Source: Solibacillus silvestris_B (lineage in GTDB: Bacteria; Bacillota; Bacilli; Bacillales_A; Planococcaceae). Taken from it: a DNA stretch of 64,000 nt. Positions 32,706-41,130 of the stretch are shown here, piece by piece; the first letter of the stretch is position 1, and each line of letters begins with the position of its first letter. The notes under the pieces were generated by a model. The model worked only from the letters and a program-made list of their open reading frames with translations, was not told the DNA's origin and did no database searches. Made by a program: the position numbers and the translations under genes. The DNA is taken from contig NZ_JBQCJW010000016.1 in assembly GCF_051967575.1 (NCBI RefSeq), positions 5,583-69,582 on the forward strand. Direction: 5' to 3'.

Positions 32706-34610
32706 TTATACATTTTTACTCAACATGCGCAAGCCGTTTAAAATAACTAAAATGGTGCTTCCTTCATGCCCGATGACACCGATTGGAAGGCTGATAGCTT
32801 GAAAGAAATTCGAGATGATGAGCAGTGCTATGACCGTCAGCGAAAAGATGATATTTTGTTTCACAATTCGCTGCATTTTTCGTGAAAGTTTTACCGCATA
32901 GGCGATTTTCGATAAGTCATTTTTCATGAGCACTATATCGGCTGTCTCAAGTGCTACGTCTGTGCCGCCGCCCATGGCAATCCCCACTGAAGCAGTAGCC
33001 AAGGCAGGGGCATCATTGATACCGTCACCTACCATACCGACATGTCCAGACGATTGTTTATAGTTTCGAATATGCTCGACCTTTGTTTCGGGCAGGCATT
33101 CTGCAATATAGTTCGTTACAGCCGCTTCTTTTGCGATTGCTTTTGCCGTTGTATCATTGTCCCCTGTAAGCATCATGACATCAATGCCAAGCTCTTTAAG
33201 TGCAACAACAGCATTTTTCGCCTCATCCCGTACTATATCCTTCATTGCAATAAGGGCAGCAATTCCTTTATGATCTTTTAAAAATACAACGGTCTTTCCT
33301 TCATTGCCTAAGTCGTTTAATGCCCCGTCTGCAAAATCGTGAGCTAAATCATTTCCAACAAAATCTGGTTTCCCGATTGTATAGCGGTTTTGCCCGGACT
33401 CGGCTTTCATTCCGTAGCCTGGGATATCTTCAATCATAATATTTTGTGGAATGAGAATGTTGCGCTTTTTGGCATAGGATGTAATGGCCTGTGCGAGCGG
33501 GTGGTTTGATTGTGCTTCAATTCCCGCTATTAAAGCCAATGTATCCTTCTCATTCAAATCTTCACGGACGATAAAATCTGTTACGACAGGTGTTCCTTGT
33601 GTGAGTGTTCCGGTTTTATCAACGGCCAGTACACGTAGCGCACTTAAATGCTCCAAGTGCACCCCGCCTTTTACTAATATCCCATTTCTAGCCCCATTTG
33701 AGATGGCGGAAAGTGTGGCAGGCATTATAGCTGCGACCAATGCACATGGGGAAGCAACGACTAATAAAACCATTGCACGGTAGAAAGTTGTCGTCCAATC
33801 CCATCCTAATAAATAGTGGGGTAAAAACATCATTAAAGCGACAGTAATTAAAACCCCTTTTACATACACCCCTTCAAAGCGTTCAATAAATTGTTGGGAT
33901 GGGGACTTTTCGCTTTGCGCGGATTGTACAAGCGTAATGATCTTTTGGAATAAAGTTTCGGTGCTTGGCTTCGTCACATTGACTGTCAATACGCCATTTA
34001 AGTTTACTGTCCCCGCAAACACATCATCGTCAATGTTTTTCGTAATTGGCATCGATTCACCTGTAATTGCAGCTTCATCAACAGTCGAAATCCCTTTGAA
34101 AACTTTCCCATCAGCAGGAATGCGTTCGCCTGGCTTTACTAAAATATGATCGTTTATTTTTAGATCTTTTACAGAAACTTTAATCGGCTCAAATCCTCCG
34201 CGTACAAGCCATGCTTCTTCCGGCTGCAGACCCATTAAGGAAGAAATTTCACGATGGCTTTTATTCATCGCATATGTTTCAAGAGCCCCACTTAAGGCAA
34301 ATATAAAGATTAATACCGCACCTTCCATCCAGTATCCGATTATAGCGGAACCGATGGCAGCTAAAATCATTAAAATTTCTACATTTAAAGATTTGCTTTC
34401 AACTGTATCTTCAATACCTTCCTTTGCTTTCGCGTAGCCGCCGATTAAAAAGGCTGTTAAATAAGCTATTACAGCAGCTGTTGTTTGCTCGGTAGAATCC
34501 ATTCGCCATGCGAGTAATATGATAAAACCGGAAACTAAAGCAGCAATCAATTCTTTATGTTCGGCAATTTTCTCATTTAATGATAAGTTTTCTCGATTAG
34601 AGTTTTTCAT
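32706..34610 (-). CDS. pfeT: P1B-4-type metal-efflux ATPase, probable Fe(II) exporter PfeT (ZosA)
   Basis: 634 aa, no N-terminal heavy-metal-binding domain. TGES loop at ~183-186, membrane metal site SPC (287-289), phosphorylation site DKTGTLT (Asp331), HP motif SNHPLAQ, GDGINDAP hinge and the C-terminal HEGST motif. SPC with HEG(G/S)T defines the P1B-4 group, which exports Fe(II), Co or Zn. Length and PerR-box promoter match B. subtilis PfeT/ZosA. ATG 34610 follows AAGGAGGTACTT. Divergent from tcyP. Predicted control: PerR repression, with a Fur-like site in the leader. Confidence 0.9.
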   Translation of the reverse strand: MKNSNRENLSLNEKIAEHKELIAALVSGFIILLAWRMDSTEQTTAAVIAYLTAFLIGGYAKAKEGIEDTVESKSLNVEILMILAAIGSAIIGYWMEGAVLIFIFALSGALETYAMNKSHREISSLMGLQPEEAWLVRGGFEPIKVSVKDLKINDHILVKPGERIPADGKVFKGISTVDEAAITGESMPITKNIDDDVFAGTVNLNGVLTVNVTKPSTETLFQKIITLVQSAQSEKSPSQQFIERFEGVYVKGVLITVALMMFLPHYLLGWDWTTTFYRAMVLLVVASPCALVAAIMPATLSAISNGARNGILVKGGVHLEHLSALRVLAVDKTGTLTQGTPVVTDFIVREDLNEKDTLALIAGIEAQSNHPLAQAITSYAKKRNILIPQNIMIEDIPGYGMKAESGQNRYTIGKPDFVGNDLAHDFADGALNDLGNEGKTVVFLKDHKGIAALIAMKDIVRDEAKNAVVALKELGIDVMMLTGDNDTTAKAIAKEAAVTNYIAECLPETKVEHIRNYKQSSGHVGMVGDGINDAPALATASVGIAMGGGTDVALETADIVLMKNDLSKIAYAVKLSRKMQRIVKQNIIFSLTVIALLIISNFFQAISLPIGVIGHEGSTILVILNGLRMLSKNV

Positions 34611-34621
34611 AAGTACCTCCT

Positions 34622-34636
34622 TGATAATGAAAATCA
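34622..34636. promoter_or_regulatory. Fur-box-like sequence in the pfeT leader
   Basis: TGATAATGAAAATCA: left half fits the 7-1-7 Fur consensus TGATAATNATTATCA exactly, right half in five of seven. A further GATAATG occurs at 34651. In B. subtilis Fur also acts at pfeT. Confidence 0.4.
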
Positions 34637-34670
34637 TTGTTAAAACAAATGATAATGGATTTCATTTAGT

Positions 34671-34685
34671 TTATAATCATTTTTT
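34671..34685. promoter_or_regulatory. Secondary PerR-like site at pfeT
   Basis: TTATAATCATTTTTT: left half of the PerR box exact, right half poor. Confidence 0.35.
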
Positions 34686-34687
34686 AT

Positions 34688-34702
34688 TTAGAATTATTAT
34701 AA
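34688..34702. promoter_or_regulatory. PerR box over the pfeT promoter
   Basis: TTAGAATTATTATAA matches the PerR consensus TTATAATNATTATAA at 13 of 14 defined positions and covers the -10 of pfeT. Confidence 0.72.
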
Positions 34703-34724
34703 TATAGAGGACGTGATTTGTAAA
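34696..34724 (-). promoter_or_regulatory. SigA promoter of pfeT
   Basis: On the minus strand TTTACA, 17-bp spacer, TATAAT, with the -10 inside the PerR box. Confidence 0.75.
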
Positions 34725-34758
34725 TAACATACAATCAACAGGAATAATCAATTCCCAC

Positions 34759-34786
34759 TTGACTTATAAGAATTATAGAGTAATAT
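34759..34786 (+). promoter_or_regulatory. Candidate SigA promoter of tcyP
   Basis: TTGACT, 16-bp spacer, TAATAT, 36 bp before the TTG start. Confidence 0.5.
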
Positions 34787-34821
34787 TATGAAGTACAATT
34801 TATAAATTGGAGGAGTTTAAG

Positions 34822-36204
34822 TTGAATTTATTCGTTTTACTTAATATTGCCTTGTTGCTGCTTGTTGCTGCATTTTTATATTTCCTGCATACAAAGCATG
34901 TTAAATTTTCTAATCGTGTTTTTATTGCTTTAGGATTAGGGATATTGCTTGGAGTAGGCTTGCAACTTGCATACGGAGTAGAATCCGATACGATTACAGA
35001 GTCGATGCCATGGTATAACATCATTGGCAATGGTTATGTAAGATTACTGCAGATGATTGCAATGCCTTTAGTCTTCATATCAATATTAACGGCATTCACA
35101 AAAGTGACATTTGGGAAAAACTTAGGGAAGGCTGCAGCTGTTATTTTATCTGTATTAATCGGAACAACGGCGGTAGCGGCTAGTTTAGGAATCGCCTCAA
35201 CAGTTATATTTGATTTAGATGCATCGCAAATTATTCATGGGGATGCGGAAATTGCACGAGGTGAATCGTTAGTAGAGCGTTCAGCAGAAGTGACAACTTT
35301 GCCTGAACAAATTTTATCGATGTTCCCGGCGAATCCATTTGCAGATTTAACAGGATCACGCGCCACTTCAACAATTGGAGTCGTAATTTTCGCAGCATTT
35401 TTAGGATTTAGCTATTTAACGCTTCGCCGCAAAGAAGAAGAGACAGCGGAAAATGTGAAAAAGGGTATTGAAGCACTGTACGGTTTAATAATGGGGGTTG
35501 TGCGCATTATTTTACGCTTAACTCCATATGGCGTAGCGGCAATTATGGCGCGTACAGTAGCGACAAGCGATTTGGGAGCGATCATGGACTTAGGAAAATT
35601 CGTCCTTGCTTCGTACGCCGCATTAATCGCTATGTTCTTATTGCATTTAGTTATCGTCGCTTTAACTGGTTTAAGCCCTTTAACATATTTGAAAAAAACA
35701 GCAGAAGTATTGCTATTTGCTTTCACTTCGCGTTCAAGTGCAGGGGCATTGCCTTTAAATATCCAAACACAAACGAAACGTCTCGGTGTGCCAGATGGAA
35801 TTGCCAACTTTGCGGGTTCATTCGGTTTATCAATCGGACAAAATGGTTGTGCGGGTGTATATCCAGCGATGTTGGCTGTAATGATTGCCCCGACAGTAGG
35901 AATCAATCCATTATCACCGGGCTTTATCGCCACATTAATTTTAATCGTGGCAATTAGTTCATTCGGAGTGGCTGGTGTCGGCGGGGGAGCGACATTCGCG
36001 GCCATTATAGTATTATCGGCAATGGATTTACCGATCGCATTGGCGGGTATTCTAATTTCTGTTGAGCCTTTGATCGATATGGGCCGTACAGCACTTAATG
36101 TAAGCGGATCAATGGTTTCGGGGGTTGTATCAAGCCGTGTAACAAAAGACCTCGATACAAAAATTTATAACGAACCAGCAGACAAAGCACCATTAGTTCA
36201 ATAA
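34822..36204 (+). CDS. tcyP: L-cystine symporter TcyP
   Basis: 460 aa member of the dicarboxylate/amino acid:cation symporter (SDF) family with about nine membrane segments and two re-entrant loops: AFTSRSSAGALPLNI (HP1, serine-rich) and SFGVAGVGGGATFAA (HP2). NGCAGVYPAMLA and SVEPLIDMGRTALNVSGS are nearly as in B. subtilis TcyP (463 aa). Imports cystine as sulfur source. The TTG start follows TTGGAGGAG. Shares an intergenic region with PerR-regulated pfeT. Confidence 0.93.
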   Translation: MNLFVLLNIALLLLVAAFLYFLHTKHVKFSNRVFIALGLGILLGVGLQLAYGVESDTITESMPWYNIIGNGYVRLLQMIAMPLVFISILTAFTKVTFGKNLGKAAAVILSVLIGTTAVAASLGIASTVIFDLDASQIIHGDAEIARGESLVERSAEVTTLPEQILSMFPANPFADLTGSRATSTIGVVIFAAFLGFSYLTLRRKEEETAENVKKGIEALYGLIMGVVRIILRLTPYGVAAIMARTVATSDLGAIMDLGKFVLASYAALIAMFLLHLVIVALTGLSPLTYLKKTAEVLLFAFTSRSSAGALPLNIQTQTKRLGVPDGIANFAGSFGLSIGQNGCAGVYPAMLAVMIAPTVGINPLSPGFIATLILIVAISSFGVAGVGGGATFAAIIVLSAMDLPIALAGILISVEPLIDMGRTALNVSGSMVSGVVSSRVTKDLDTKIYNEPADKAPLVQ

Positions 36205-36208
36205 ATTG

Positions 36209-36258
36209 AAAAGTAGCACAGAAAGGTAGTAATCCCTTACATCTGTGCTACTTTTTTG
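36209..36258. terminator. Terminator after tcyP
   Basis: 14-bp perfect stem AAAAGTAGCACAGA/TCTGTGCTACTTTT plus extra T; also lies at the end of the small convergent gene. Confidence 0.9.
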
Positions 36259-36487
36259 TTGAACTAAATATTCGATTCCGCATTAAAAAGCTTGCCGCAA
36301 AAAATATCCATAGCAATAAGCAAATATACAAATAAATGTATTGAAGTGTAACATAAGGGGAAATTGAAATGATATAGATTGTGTATACAATAGCAATAGC
36401 GAGACTGCGTTTATATTGGTATTTCGTACTGACATTAATTTGGGTAAATATAAAGATTGCATTGATAAGTATTTTTATATAAAACAT
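36248..36487 (-). CDS. Small hydrophobic membrane protein, unknown
   Basis: 79 aa, Ile/Tyr-rich, with two or three membrane segments (ILINAIFIFTQI; LAIAIVYTIYIISISPYV; YIYLYICLLLWIFFAASFLM) and a short basic tail. AGGTGA precedes the ATG. Its last codons lie inside the tcyP terminator. No family recognised; a real gene is likely but not certain. Confidence 0.5.
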   Translation of the reverse strand: MFYIKILINAIFIFTQINVSTKYQYKRSLAIAIVYTIYIISISPYVTLQYIYLYICLLLWIFFAASFLMRNRIFSSTKK

Positions 36488-36582
36488 GCCTCATCACCTG
36501 TATATATATTCCTAATTAATATAACATAGGGGATTATTATGAAGATGGAGATAATCATAATATTGCAATTGCCGAATGTTTA

Positions 36583-36621
36583 TAAAAAGCGACTTGCCCC
36601 CGTTATAGGGACAAGTCGCTA
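36583..36621 (-). terminator. Terminator of fumA
   Basis: Minus strand AGCGACTTGTCCC/GGGGCAAGTCGCT (one mismatch) followed by T5. Confidence 0.85.
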
Positions 36622-36630
36622 TTATTAATA

Positions 36631-38169
36631 TTAAAACACGCGTTCAGCATGCATGGCCAGTTTATCTAAAGAAGATTTTTCTACATCAGCATGCAATGAG
36701 TTCCCGTGGGAATCCATCGTTACAACTGCAGTGAAGTCTTGGACTGTCAAATGCCACATCGCTTCAGGAATACCGAATTCCATCAAATCTACACCATCGA
36801 CCGACTTGATGCAGTCTGCGTAGTACTGTGCAGCACCACCGATAGCGTTTAAGTATACGCCGCCGTGTTCTTCTAATGCTTTAAGCGTTTTTGGACCCAT
36901 GCCGCCTTTACCCATAACAGCACGAATACCGAATTTTTTCATGATGTCGCCTTGGTATGGCTCCTCACGAATTGAAGTAGTAGGACCAGCAGCTTTTACG
37001 ACCCAGTTGCCCGCCTCGTCTTTTGCCATTACCGGACCACAGTGATAAATAATTTGACCATTCAAGTCTACTGGCGCTTCTACACCTTCACCGATTAAGT
37101 GGTGGTGGATTGCGTCACGGCCTGTGTACATACGTCCGGAAATTTTTACTACGTCCCCAACTTTAAGTGAACGAATTTTCTCTTCTGTAATCGGTGCAAC
37201 AAGTTCAACTACTTTGTTGTCCGAATTGTCTTGTTTTTCTTCGTCGCGGAAAGTGATTTTTTCACCTTCTTGGTAATGCCAGTTCGTGATTTCGCCAGTC
37301 GCTGGATCGATATCGATTGCCATACGACGGTAAGCCCAACAGTTGTAAGCTACAGATACGAAGAATGAAGCTGGTAAACGGTCCATTACGCCGATTTTAC
37401 AACCTAGTAATGTTGCTTCACCGCCGAAGCCCATTGTACCAACACCGAATGTATTTGATTTTTCTACAATATATTGTTCTAATTTTGCTAAGTCTTCGAT
37501 TGGATTCACATCATCAACATGACGGAATAACTGCTCTTTTGCCAGATCATAACCTGAAGAGCGGTCACCACCGATACCGACGCCGATGAAACCAGCTGAA
37601 CAGCCTTGTCCTTGTGCTTGCCATACTGAGTGTAAAATACATTTACGGATACCGTCCAAGTCACGACCAGCGCGGCCTAAACCTTCTAATTCTGCAGGTA
37701 AAGAATATTGAATATTTTTGTTTTCACAGCCGCCGCCTTTTAAAATAAGCTTCACTGTAATATAGTCATTTTCCCATTGCTCAAACTTTACTACCGGAAG
37801 ACCAGCACCAATGTTTGTTCCAGAGTTTTTCCCAGTTAATGAATCAACTGAATTTGGACGTAATTTTGCATCCCCAGTAGCTGCAGCGATTGCAGTTTGA
37901 ATAGCTTTTTTAATTTCGATTTGGTTTACGCCAACCGGAGTATATACTTTAAATGTTGGTAGACCAGTATCTTGACAAATTGGAGATACGTTATCTTCCG
38001 CCATTACGATATTTGTAGTAATCGTGTCCAGAGACATTGCTGCACGAGTACCAGCATTTTCTGCTTCTTTTGCAGCTTTAATAGCGCGACGAACGTCTTT
38101 TGGTAAGTTTGTAGATGTTTCAGTTACTAAAGAATAAAGGCTTTTTTCTAAAGCTTCTAAGTATGCCAT
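36631..38169 (-). CDS. fumA: Class I (iron-sulfur) fumarate hydratase
   Basis: 512 aa, alpha and beta domains in one chain as in FumA/FumB. Candidate 4Fe-4S ligands Cys65 (SPICQDTGLP), Cys190 (GQGCSAGF) and Cys277 (YNCWAYRR); beta-domain motifs AGPTTSIREEPYQG and GKGGMGPKT. Catalyses reversible hydration of fumarate to L-malate in the TCA cycle; class I enzymes are oxygen-labile, unlike the class II FumC typical of Bacillus. Two dyads lie in its upstream region, suggesting regulation. Monocistronic. Confidence 0.92.
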   Translation of the reverse strand: MAYLEALEKSLYSLVTETSTNLPKDVRRAIKAAKEAENAGTRAAMSLDTITTNIVMAEDNVSPICQDTGLPTFKVYTPVGVNQIEIKKAIQTAIAAATGDAKLRPNSVDSLTGKNSGTNIGAGLPVVKFEQWENDYITVKLILKGGGCENKNIQYSLPAELEGLGRAGRDLDGIRKCILHSVWQAQGQGCSAGFIGVGIGGDRSSGYDLAKEQLFRHVDDVNPIEDLAKLEQYIVEKSNTFGVGTMGFGGEATLLGCKIGVMDRLPASFFVSVAYNCWAYRRMAIDIDPATGEITNWHYQEGEKITFRDEEKQDNSDNKVVELVAPITEEKIRSLKVGDVVKISGRMYTGRDAIHHHLIGEGVEAPVDLNGQIIYHCGPVMAKDEAGNWVVKAAGPTTSIREEPYQGDIMKKFGIRAVMGKGGMGPKTLKALEEHGGVYLNAIGGAAQYYADCIKSVDGVDLMEFGIPEAMWHLTVQDFTAVVTMDSHGNSLHADVEKSSLDKLAMHAERVF

Positions 38170-38203
38170 CTTATTTTTCCCCCCAGAAAAATATGTTTAT
38201 TTT

Positions 38204-38226
38204 TGTCGATTATTGAATGATCGACA
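38204..38226. promoter_or_regulatory. Inverted repeat upstream of fumA, proximal
   Basis: TGTCGAT, 9 bp, ATCGACA: perfect arms, 35 bp before the start codon. Confidence 0.45.
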
Positions 38227-38241
38227 TAAGTTAGAACAGCA

Positions 38242-38262
38242 ACTATCACGATTTGTGATAGT
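38242..38262. promoter_or_regulatory. Inverted repeat upstream of fumA, distal
   Basis: ACTATCAC, 5 bp, GTGATAGT: perfect 8-bp arms. Function unknown; operator or leader hairpin. Confidence 0.5.
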
Positions 38263-38389
38263 CAAGTCTTTCTTAATAATCCATCTTATATTATAACTCT
38301 TTTAAATTAGAAAAAAAAGAGCGCTTACATGAAAGGTAATCGAAATGAATGAAAATTGGGCGAATAATAGCAAAAGCAGTCAAAAGAAT

Positions 38390-38424
38390 GAAAAAAAGCA
38401 ATGCCAGTAAAAGAGACATTGCTA
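38390..38424 (-). terminator. Terminator of the SE1561-like gene
   Basis: Minus strand AGCAATG/CATTGCT stem followed by T7. Confidence 0.75.
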
Positions 38425-38434
38425 GAGCTATTTA

Positions 38435-38617
38435 TTATTCCTCGCGTTTTTGGAATTGCTCCATTTTATCTTCTAAGTCGTCCATCATTTGAATTAAGCG
38501 ATCAATATCTTCAAGCTCAGTCGTTTCAGGATCAATAGCATCTAACACCTCAAGGAAGATTTCTAAACGTTCTTTTAAATACGTTACTTGCTGCTCTTTA
38601 TTTGTGATTGGCTTCAT
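38435..38617 (-). CDS. Small acidic SE1561-family-like protein
   Basis: 60 aa, no membrane segment, strongly acidic C-terminal half (TTELEDIDRLIQMMDDLEDK) likely forming a helical hairpin. Start 38617 follows AAAGGAGAATCATACACA. A longer reading from 38650 is unlikely because a TATAAT -10 box lies immediately upstream of that ATG. Resembles the small uncharacterised SE1561 family of Bacilli. Confidence 0.7.
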   Translation of the reverse strand: MKPITNKEQQVTYLKERLEIFLEVLDAIDPETTELEDIDRLIQMMDDLEDKMEQFQKREE

Positions 38618-38783
38618 TGTGTATGATTCTCCTTTTGTGTTTACATCCATTATACTACGACCATTTATAAAAGTTAAACGACAACCTATAATATATATGC
38701 AACTTAACTATTAAAGTTGTTTTAAAAAACAGGAAATTGTATAGTACTTGTTAATTATTTTAAAATTCTATGTATTTTGAATA

Positions 38784-38812
38784 TTTACATTAATGAAGTG
38801 TTATGGTAAAGT
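38784..38812 (+). promoter_or_regulatory. SigA promoter of an orphan short transcript
   Basis: TTTACA, 17-bp spacer, TAAAGT, 40 bp before a 31-codon frame and 145 bp before a strong terminator. Confidence 0.55.
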
Positions 38813-38851
38813 AAATGCATACTTAATAAAAGGGAGATGGTCGGAAAAAAT

Positions 38852-38947
38852 ATGTATAGGCAAACTCATAAAAAAGGAGGACGTTTAAACATTTTCGACA
38901 TATTAATTTGTCGATACGACTGTTTATGCAACGCAGAATGGAATTAA
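38852..38947 (+). CDS. Possible 31-aa peptide or small RNA gene
   Basis: ATG preceded by AAAGGGAGATGG (13-bp gap, long). It reads MYRQTHKKGGRLNIF and ends CNAEWN. Three Cys occur in the last third. An internal AAAGGAGG at 38873-38880 could start a shorter product only from a non-standard codon. The unit has its own promoter and terminator, so a transcript is likely even if the peptide is not made. Confidence 0.35.
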   Translation: MYRQTHKKGGRLNIFDILICRYDCLCNAEWN

Positions 38948-38956
38948 GTGATATTT

Positions 38957-39003
38957 AAAGCCCTAGTTAACTTTTAGAGATAAAGTTGGCTAGGGCTTTT
39001 GAA
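38957..39003 (+). terminator. Strong terminator of the orphan transcript
   Basis: 18-bp stem AAAGCCCTAGTTAACTTT/AAAGTTGGCTAGGGCTTT (one mismatch) with T tail. Confidence 0.88.
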
Positions 39004-39077
39004 TTTTGCAAAAAATCGCTCCCCCTTTTTTTAAAGCTATGATACGATGAATCGTATGAATTAAGGAGAACAATAAA

Positions 39078-40229
39078 ATGAGCTATGATCAACGCAGATT
39101 TATCATTTTAGTTATTATCGTATCAATTTCGGGCTTTTCACAAGGAATGCTTCTGCCGCTTATTTCGGTCATTTTTGAAGGGGATGGGGTATCCTCAACA
39201 CTCAATGGCTTAAATGCGACAGGTCTATACATAGGAACATTATTAATCTCGCCATTTATCGAGCAGCCATTGCGTAAATATGGCTATAAACCGATTATCG
39301 TATGCGGCGGCGCACTCGTTTTCATGTCGTTATTTTTATTTCCATTTTGGAAAAGTGTCATGTTTTGGTTTATCCTCCGATTGTTAATCGGCATTGGGGA
39401 TCATGCACTGCATTTTTCAACACAAACATGGATTACATCAACAACCGCTTCACATAAATTAGGGAAAAGCATGTCGATTTACGGCATATCTTTTGGTGTA
39501 GGCTTTGCTGTTGGCCCATTATTTGTCCCGCTAATTAAAATTTCGGAAAGCTTTCCGTTTATCGTGTCTTCGGCTTTATGTTTAGCAGCTTGGTCTTTAG
39601 TGTTTATCTTGAAAAATGAGAAACCGGAAGCTTTAGTCGGGGACGCAAACCAAACTGGCTTTACACGCTATAAGCTAGCAATAAAGTATGGCTGGATTGC
39701 CTTTTTGCCGCCGTTTGTATATGGGTTTTTGGAATCGTCGCTAAATGCATTGTTCCCTGTATATGCGTTGCGGAAAGAGTTCGATTTAGCTTTTGTATCG
39801 ATTATTTTAGCTTGCTTTTCAATTGGCGCGATTTTGATGCAATTTCCGCTTGGCGCATTAGGGGATAAAATTGGGCGTCGGAAAGTGATTATTTCAGGGC
39901 TGCTCGTCGGAAGCGCATTTTTCTTAACAGGCAGCTTTTTTGAGCATTCCGAGCTATTCGTAGCGGCCGTCTTTTTATGTGCGGGAATGTGTGTAGGCTC
40001 GATGTTCTCGCTTGGCATCACATATATGACCGATTTGACACCGAAAGAGCTGTTGCCGACCGGAAATCTGCTATGCGGCATTTTCTTTAGCTTGGGGAGT
40101 TTGACAGGACCATTTTTAGGCGGGGTATATTTGGAGATTTTCCCGGACAACGGTTTTCTATTTGTCATTTCGATGATGCTATTAACTGTCGCCGTATTAA
40201 TCCTAATATTCGGTAAATCGAAAAAATAG
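39078..40229 (+). CDS. Major facilitator superfamily transporter
   Basis: 383 aa, twelve predicted membrane segments. The MFS loop motif is seen as GALGDKIGRRKVIISG between segments 8 and 9 (second-half copy), and the first half has EQPLRKYGYKPIIVCGG in the same place. AAGGAGA precedes the ATG. Likely an exporter of drugs or metabolites; substrate unknown. Ends at a shared convergent terminator. Confidence 0.85.
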   Translation: MSYDQRRFIILVIIVSISGFSQGMLLPLISVIFEGDGVSSTLNGLNATGLYIGTLLISPFIEQPLRKYGYKPIIVCGGALVFMSLFLFPFWKSVMFWFILRLLIGIGDHALHFSTQTWITSTTASHKLGKSMSIYGISFGVGFAVGPLFVPLIKISESFPFIVSSALCLAAWSLVFILKNEKPEALVGDANQTGFTRYKLAIKYGWIAFLPPFVYGFLESSLNALFPVYALRKEFDLAFVSIILACFSIGAILMQFPLGALGDKIGRRKVIISGLLVGSAFFLTGSFFEHSELFVAAVFLCAGMCVGSMFSLGITYMTDLTPKELLPTGNLLCGIFFSLGSLTGPFLGGVYLEIFPDNGFLFVISMMLLTVAVLILIFGKSKK

Positions 40230-40235
40230 CCGTAT

Positions 40236-40273
40236 AAAAAAGCAGGCGTTCTTAATTGGAACGTCTGCTTTTT
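40236..40273. terminator. Bidirectional terminator
   Basis: Stem AAAAAGCAGGCGTTC/GAACGTCTGCTTTTT; the right arm reaches into the 3' end of the convergent small gene. Confidence 0.88.
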
Positions 40274-40488
40274 ACTGAAAAGAATACAATTGCTGTTAAA
40301 ATCATTGCTAAAATTATGTAGATGAATACATTTAAATAGTTTACACCGCCAAATGTAACAGCTGCTTGAAGTGAACTTGCCGAAGTTGCGGAGTTTTCAT
40401 CATTGCTCGGGAAAATAACTTTGCCAAGCGACGAAATCGCCAAATAGGAAACGACAAATGTAATAGCTACAAAAAGAGAATTTTTCAT
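40252..40488 (-). CDS. Small two-segment membrane protein, unknown
   Basis: 78 aa from the ATG after GGGGAGGTATAAAC. Membrane segments FVAITFVVSYLAI (near N-terminus) and VFIYIILAMILTAIVFFSV (C-terminal), separated by a Ser/Asn-rich polar linker, and a basic SRRSN end. No family recognised. Likely a one-gene unit. Confidence 0.6.
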   Translation of the reverse strand: MKNSLFVAITFVVSYLAISSLGKVIFPSNDENSATSASSLQAAVTFGGVNYLNVFIYIILAMILTAIVFFSVKSRRSN

Positions 40489-40602
40489 GTTTATACCTCC
40501 CCGCATTTCTATTTTACACGAAAAAATAGAGAAATGGGGAGGTTGCTAAATGGATTTTTTCCAAATGGATGACGAAGCCTATAAAAAATCGTCGCTTTTG
40601 TT

Positions 40603-40998
40603 TTACTTCGCTTCCTGGTCTGGTTGATGAATTCCGAAAATATTATTTTCAGTATCCAGATAATAGCCTTGCCACGCCATACCAGGCAACGCATATTTCG
40701 GTACAGCAACTTTGCCGCCGTTCGCTAAAATTTTCGCCTCGGTTTCATTGTAATTTTCAACGCCAAGTGTGCAAACTGCAGAATTGACACTCTGTCCCTC
40801 TGCTGGTGCATCGCCATTCCGTTGCATTAATGCGCCATTGATTCCTGGATATTGATCATCTCCTGTAATGGCGCCAAAATACGGCATGCCAGCATACTCA
40901 CTATAGTCCTCGAAATTCCAATCAAAAACGGTGTGGTAAAAATCTTTTGCGCGTTCCATATTATCAACATGAATTTCAAAATGAATAATTCTCCCCAT
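40603..40998 (-). CDS. VOC (glyoxalase/bleomycin-resistance) superfamily protein
   Basis: 131 aa, one paired beta-alpha-beta-beta-beta unit plus a second. Motifs IIHFEIHVDNMERAKDFY (His ligand region), WQGYYLDTENNIFGIHQ (Glu ligand region). Similar to the CFP30/27-kDa-antigen subgroup. Substrate not predictable. GGGGGT lies six bases before the ATG. Confidence 0.82.
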   Translation of the reverse strand: MGRIIHFEIHVDNMERAKDFYHTVFDWNFEDYSEYAGMPYFGAITGDDQYPGINGALMQRNGDAPAEGQSVNSAVCTLGVENYNETEAKILANGGKVAVPKYALPGMAWQGYYLDTENNIFGIHQPDQEAK

Positions 40999-41074
40999 CT
41001 GTATACCCCCGAAAATGTATTTGATTTAATATTGCGATATTTTTGACATATTGGCAAGTTTAACAAAATGATAG

Positions 41075-41122
41075 CAACAAAAACACCTTCACAAAATGAA
41101 ATGATTCAATCTGTGAAGGTGT
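41075..41122 (-). terminator. Terminator of rlmCD
   Basis: Minus strand 11-bp stem ACACCTTCACA/TGTGAAGGTGT followed by T5. Confidence 0.85.
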
Positions 41123-41130
41123 AGTAATTA

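Noticed and set aside
40509..40709. 66-codon minus-strand frame overlapping the VOC gene
   Set aside because: Overlaps the 3' end of a clear gene in another frame, with no ribosome binding site and no recognisable domain.
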